From Sedimentibacter sp. SX930 (GTDB lineage Bacteria > Bacillota > Bacilli > Lactobacillales > Aerococcaceae): DNA of 64,000 nt. The translations under genes and the position numbers were made by a program. Position 1 is the stretch's first letter. Each line of letters opens with the position of its first letter. The notes under the pieces were generated by a model that was not told the origin of the DNA, did no database searches, and saw only the letters and a list, made by a program, of their open reading frames with translations. This document shows, one piece after another, positions 59,528-64,000 of the stretch. The stretch lies in contig MUZD01000001.1 in assembly GCA_002155105.1 (NCBI GenBank), positions 310,001 to 374,000 of the forward strand, read 5' to 3'.

Positions 59528-60169
59528 GTGCCCGTAAAGATCATGGAACCCGCAATACCAAAGGATTTGCCTGAAAAAAATTTCGCCGACTGTTTCGATC
59601 CGGATGAACCTTACATAGAGCATGTCCTCTTCAAAGATACTGCCATTGACCTTGGCGACAGACGAGGAGTGGAGTTCACTGAAGTCAGATTCCAGAACGT
59701 GACTTTCAGCGAAGCGACAGTGCCGCAAATGTACCTGCGGGATGTCATCTTCGAAAGTTGCGATTTCGCCAATGTGCAGCTGGATGAAGTGACGATGAAA
59801 CGTGTCCGCTTCATGAACTGCCGGCTCATCGGGACCTCGATGACTGAAGGGGTTTTTGAGGATGTGCTCTTCCGGGAATGCAATCTGCAGATGGCGGCCT
59901 TGGGATTCAGCAAGCAGAAGAATGTCCGTTACGAGAACTGCCGCCTGAATGAAGCCGATTTTTATACATGCAAACTGAAGAAAGTCGATTTTTCGGAGTG
60001 CGAGCTGTCCGGAATCAATTTCACAGGAACCCCTTTGAAGGCGATTGACATCAGCAGTTGCCGATTCGAGCGCATCAGCGTCACACTTGAGGATCTCAAA
60101 GGCGCAATCGTCAGCGAAGAACAGGCGCTGGACTTCGTTGTGATGCTCGGACTGGTCATCAAAGAGTAA
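59528..60169 (+). CDS. Pentapeptide repeat protein
   Basis: A protein of about 213 residues in which every fifth residue is Phe, Leu or Met across about residues 30-190 (VEFTEVRFQNVTFSEATV, ESCDFANVQLDEV, FRECNLQMAALGFSKQ, NEADFYTCKLKKVDFSECEL). This is the A(D/N)LXX quadrilateral beta-helix, though degenerate, with many Val/Thr in place of Ala. Some relatives mimic DNA and protect gyrase from quinolones (Qnr); others have no known role. GTG at 59528 fits the GGAAGG spacing better than the ATG at 59519, where the ribosome binding site would be too close. Confidence 0.82.
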   Translation: MPVKIMEPAIPKDLPEKNFADCFDPDEPYIEHVLFKDTAIDLGDRRGVEFTEVRFQNVTFSEATVPQMYLRDVIFESCDFANVQLDEVTMKRVRFMNCRLIGTSMTEGVFEDVLFRECNLQMAALGFSKQKNVRYENCRLNEADFYTCKLKKVDFSECELSGINFTGTPLKAIDISSCRFERISVTLEDLKGAIVSEEQALDFVVMLGLVIKE

Positions 60170-60200
60170 AAAATGTGAAGGATAGAATAAGGAGGAAGAT

Positions 60201-60857
60201 ATGGAGAAAAAAGTGTTGGCAAGTGAACTTGCTTTGGCGATGGGCGTGATGTGCAATGCCATTGCCGTGTCGTTGATGATTAAAAGTGAATTAGGGGTGT
60301 CGACGATTTCATCCGTGCCGGTGGTGTTGAACGAAATGTTTGCGCACGTGACAATCGGCAGCTGGAACTTTCTCTTCCAAGTGGTCCTTGTGCTGGTGAT
60401 GGCTCTGATTACGCGGAAGTTTTTGGGCTATGTCTTTTCGGTTGCACTCGCGTTGCTGTTCGGCTACTTGCTGGATTTCTTCGAATTGCTTTTTTCGGGC
60501 ATCGTCGCAAACATGCCGCTGCGGATTGTGTTCTTTTTCACTGGATTTTTTATGTTGTCGCTTGGGATCAGTCTGATGCTGAATTGCCGCTTGCCAGCCC
60601 TTCCTTTCGACTTGTTTGTGCGCGAGATGTCCGAGCATTTCGGTCTCACCGTAAAACAGATGAAGACTGGATTCGACGCTACTTGTGTCGGGTTGAGCGT
60701 CGTCTTCTCTTTGTTGTTCCTGGAGGGAATCGCTGGAGTCGGGCTCGGGACCGTGTTTGCCATGCTCTTCACCGGTACGGTGACGCAACATTTCGTGAAC
60801 CGATTGAATAGCCGCTTCGTTTTCCAGAAGATGATGGTCACCAAAGAACGCGCGTAA
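60201..60857 (+). CDS. YczE/YyaS/YitT-family (DUF6198) membrane protein
   Basis: A 218-residue membrane protein with about five to six spans: LALAMGVMCNAIAVSLMI, WNFLFQVVLVLVMALI, IVFFFTGFFMLSLGISLML, and the family piece LPFDLFVREM...FDATCVGLSVVFSLLF. Function unknown; YczE affects surfactin regulation in Bacillus through an unknown route. AAGGAGGAAG precedes the ATG. It follows the pentapeptide gene by 31 bp and may be co-transcribed. A terminator follows. Confidence 0.8.
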   Translation: MEKKVLASELALAMGVMCNAIAVSLMIKSELGVSTISSVPVVLNEMFAHVTIGSWNFLFQVVLVLVMALITRKFLGYVFSVALALLFGYLLDFFELLFSGIVANMPLRIVFFFTGFFMLSLGISLMLNCRLPALPFDLFVREMSEHFGLTVKQMKTGFDATCVGLSVVFSLLFLEGIAGVGLGTVFAMLFTGTVTQHFVNRLNSRFVFQKMMVTKERA

Positions 60858-60859
60858 CG

Positions 60860-60893
60860 CAGAGGCTGACTCCTAGCGAGGCAGCCTCTTTTG
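60860..60893 (+). terminator. Terminator after the YczE-like gene
   Basis: AGAGGCTG / CAGCCTCTTTT with a 13-nt loop. Confidence 0.8.
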
Positions 60894-60918
60894 CAATGAG
60901 AAGTCAGAATGTCGATCG

Positions 60919-61071
60919 AAAAGATGAATAAAAACACAGAATCCATCTTTTCGGCGCGGAATGCGGTCAAAAAGATGAATAACTATAAAGAATTCATCTT
61001 TCCGGCGCGAAATATGTTCAAAAACATGAATAAACGCAAAGAATCCATCTTTGTACCGCAGAATGCTGCTC
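60919..61071. repeat. Three-unit hairpin array, 51-nt period
   Basis: AAGATGAAT...GAATCCATCTT is repeated with start points of the G at 60923, 60974 and the equivalent base at 61025 (here C), 51 nt apart. Each unit forms an AAAGATG/CATCTTT stem, and the intervals share TTCGGCGCGGAAT. Because 51 is a multiple of 3, a plus-strand frame from 60909 gives a 17-residue repeat (KMN.N.ESIFSARNA) and the minus strand gives another. No good ribosome binding site or codon bias supports either as a gene, so I treat it as a non-coding repeat. Confidence 0.7.
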
Positions 61072-61168
61072 CGCAGCACACTAGTCATAAAGCGAATAAC
61101 ATCTGTTTTCAAAAAAATACTGACATAACAACGTGCTAAATGAAAATGATATTTTTTATGGAAAGGGC

Positions 61169-61197
61169 TTGCATCTTTTTCTTGGAAGTGCTAACAT
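61169..61197 (+). promoter_or_regulatory. Promoter of the licT-bglP locus
   Basis: TTGCAT (61169-61174), 17-nt spacer, TAACAT (61192-61197). The start site would lie just before the RAT sequence at 61208. Confidence 0.6.
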
Positions 61198-61207
61198 GTT
61201 GTTCATA

Positions 61208-61290
61208 GGATTGTTACTGGTTGTGCAGGCAAAACCTAAATTGATACGAGATGATGTGCACATCATTTGGTGTTAGTTTAGGTTTTTTTT
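61208..61290 (+). promoter_or_regulatory. RAT antiterminator site and terminator upstream of licT
   Basis: GGATTGTTACTGGTTGTGCA then GGCAAAACC (61208-61236) matches ribonucleic antiterminator sequences bound by LicT/SacT/BglG proteins. It overlaps the stem AAACCTAAA / TTTAGGTTTTTTTT of a terminator ending at 61290. LicT binding would prevent the terminator from forming. Confidence 0.93.
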
Positions 61291-61316
61291 AATGGAAGGG
61301 GGAATGGGGATAATCG

Positions 61317-62156
61317 ATGAAGATTGAAAAAGTCTACAATAACAACGTGGTCCTGGCGAAAGCCGGCGATTCATCCGAAGTCATTGTGATGGGAAAAGGG
61401 ATCGGTTTCCAGAAAAGATCAGGGGACGTTTTCGACAAGTCTTTGATCGAGAAAACCTTCGTCATCCAGGAAAATGATTCAGCAGATCAATTAAAGGCCA
61501 TTTATCAGGATTTACCGCAAGAAGAATCAGATGCCATTTTTAAGATCATCCAAGAGGCCGAGACAAGGCTGAATCATATCTTCCAAGCAAACGTCTACCT
61601 GACGCTTGCCGACCACATCCATTACGCCATCCAGCGGACAAAGGAAGGGATCGTTTTGACCAATCCTTTGGCCTTCGAAGTGAAGAAGTTCTATCGACGG
61701 GAATACGAGCTCGGCAAAATCGGGCTGGAACTCATCGCGGAACACACCGGTGTCATGATGGCACCCGATGAAGCGACATCCATCGCTCTTCATTTCGTGA
61801 ATGCGCAGAAGGAAGGGCAATTGATCGAAGAGACAATGAAAGTGACACGGATTGTTCAGGACATCCTGAACATCGTCCGCTTGCATTTCGGAGTCGCCTT
61901 CGATGAAGAATCGATTTCCTATAATCGTTTCTACACCCATCTGCAGTACTTTGCGCAGCGGGTCGTCATGGGGGAAGTTTTCCAGACGGCTCCAGACACC
62001 TTCTTGGTGGAGCAAGTGAAGGCAAACTATCCGGCTGCCTATACCTGTGCCAACAAAATATCGACCTATGTCGGAGCTGCCCATCAATTCCAAGTCGGGA
62101 CCGACGAACTTGTTTACCTCACAATCCATATCCATCGGGTCGTGCAGCAAAAGTGA
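61317..62156 (+). CDS. licT: BglG/LicT family transcriptional antiterminator
   Basis: A 279-residue RNA-binding regulator. Residues 1-55 form the CAT domain (MKIEKVYNNNVVLAKAGDSS). PRD1 (about 65-170) carries His in LADHIHYAIQR and ALHFVNAQ; PRD2 (about 171-279) carries His in THLQYFAQRVV and LTIHIHRVV. PTS phosphorylation of these His residues sets activity: HPr at PRD2 activates, EII at PRD1 inhibits. RAT-terminators precede this gene and the next, so it controls itself and the beta-glucoside PTS. The assignment as beta-glucoside-specific rests on bglP. Confidence 0.95.
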   Translation: MKIEKVYNNNVVLAKAGDSSEVIVMGKGIGFQKRSGDVFDKSLIEKTFVIQENDSADQLKAIYQDLPQEESDAIFKIIQEAETRLNHIFQANVYLTLADHIHYAIQRTKEGIVLTNPLAFEVKKFYRREYELGKIGLELIAEHTGVMMAPDEATSIALHFVNAQKEGQLIEETMKVTRIVQDILNIVRLHFGVAFDEESISYNRFYTHLQYFAQRVVMGEVFQTAPDTFLVEQVKANYPAAYTCANKISTYVGAAHQFQVGTDELVYLTIHIHRVVQQK

Positions 62157-62177
62157 ATACCTAAAATGCTCTCAAGA

Positions 62178-62258
62178 GGATTGTTACTGGTAAAGCAGGC
62201 AAAACCTAAGTAGACAGCAGCGGAAGAAATTCCCATGCTCTCTATTTAGGTTTTTTTT
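62178..62258 (+). promoter_or_regulatory. Second RAT site and terminator, upstream of bglP
   Basis: GGATTGTTACTGGTAAAGCA then GGCAAAACC (62178-62206), nearly identical to the first RAT, overlaps AAACCTAA... / ...TTTAGGTTTTTTTT ending at 62258. It provides a second checkpoint inside the operon. Confidence 0.93.
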
Positions 62259-62262
62259 ATAA

Positions 62263-64000
<1,738 letters not shown>

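Noticed and set aside
60909-61139. A 76-codon gene over the 51-nt repeat
   Set aside because: No usable ribosome binding site, both strands are open because the period is a multiple of three, and the hairpin structure explains the conservation.

Overview
The window looks like chromosome from a moderately low-GC Firmicute of the order Lactobacillales, most plausibly a Carnobacteriaceae member such as Trichococcus. This is an inference from protein style, T-box, L-box and RAT regulation, strong AGGAGG-type ribosome binding sites, frequent GTG/TTG starts and PTS/PRD genes; no rRNA or tRNA is present to settle it. About 58 genes are supported, including a 35-residue membrane peptide and two gene remnants that are too short to be found by length alone.

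Layout. 1-1.7 kb: the 5' part of a YxlEFG-like ABC export operon (minus strand). 2-5 kb: an alpha/beta hydrolase, a condensation-fold acyltransferase-like protein and a DUF6320 zinc-ribbon membrane protein. 5.1-6.7 kb: a divergent pair, a fasciclin-domain surface protein with a VAQTG-type sorting signal and a class B sortase. 6.7-10 kb: SDR, an enolase-superfamily protein lacking the usual KxK lysines, a small membrane peptide, and dapA under a lysine riboswitch. 10.6-15.6 kb: VOC protein, DUF1345 protein, persulfide-dioxygenase/rhodanese fusion, HelD. 15.6-23.2 kb: SoxB-like metallophosphatase, AEC carrier, ECF S-component divergent from pyridoxine kinase, PanE-like reductase, PepF, YwbE. 23.3-26.9 kb: a T-box-controlled polar amino-acid ABC transporter with two tandem paralogous binding lipoproteins.

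27.0-44.6 kb is a visibly more A+T-rich catabolic island: AraC regulator, sugar isomerase/epimerase, GH78, GH35-like, GH43, GH2 and GH1 glycosidases, three SDRs, a GPH-type symporter and a NarL-type two-component system. None of the glycosidases has a signal peptide, so the picture is uptake of a glycoside and stepwise intracellular deglycosylation, with the SDRs acting on released sugar or aglycone. The island is bracketed by two paralogous terminator hairpins (26.89 and 44.63 kb), and its two catabolic transcription units share a promoter-proximal element.

44.7-47.2 kb holds a permease-prefix membrane protein and a dicarboxylate/amino-acid symporter. 47.5-52.8 kb is an overlapping three-gene unit (TerB-C protein, BrxD-like ATPase, Lhr/BrxHI-like helicase) that is a candidate defence or DNA-stress system. 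The rest contains a GntR regulator, NUDIX and DegV genes with a NUDIX remnant, a purine permease with PurBox-like sites, guanine deaminase, a pentapeptide-repeat protein, a YczE-like membrane protein and a LicT/BglP PTS locus with two RAT-terminator switches, running off the right edge.

Three intergenic regions (20.9, 57.8 and 60.9 kb) each carry exactly three hairpin units at a 50, 52 or 51 nt period. The sequences are unrelated but the architecture is the same, and I cannot assign it to a known element.
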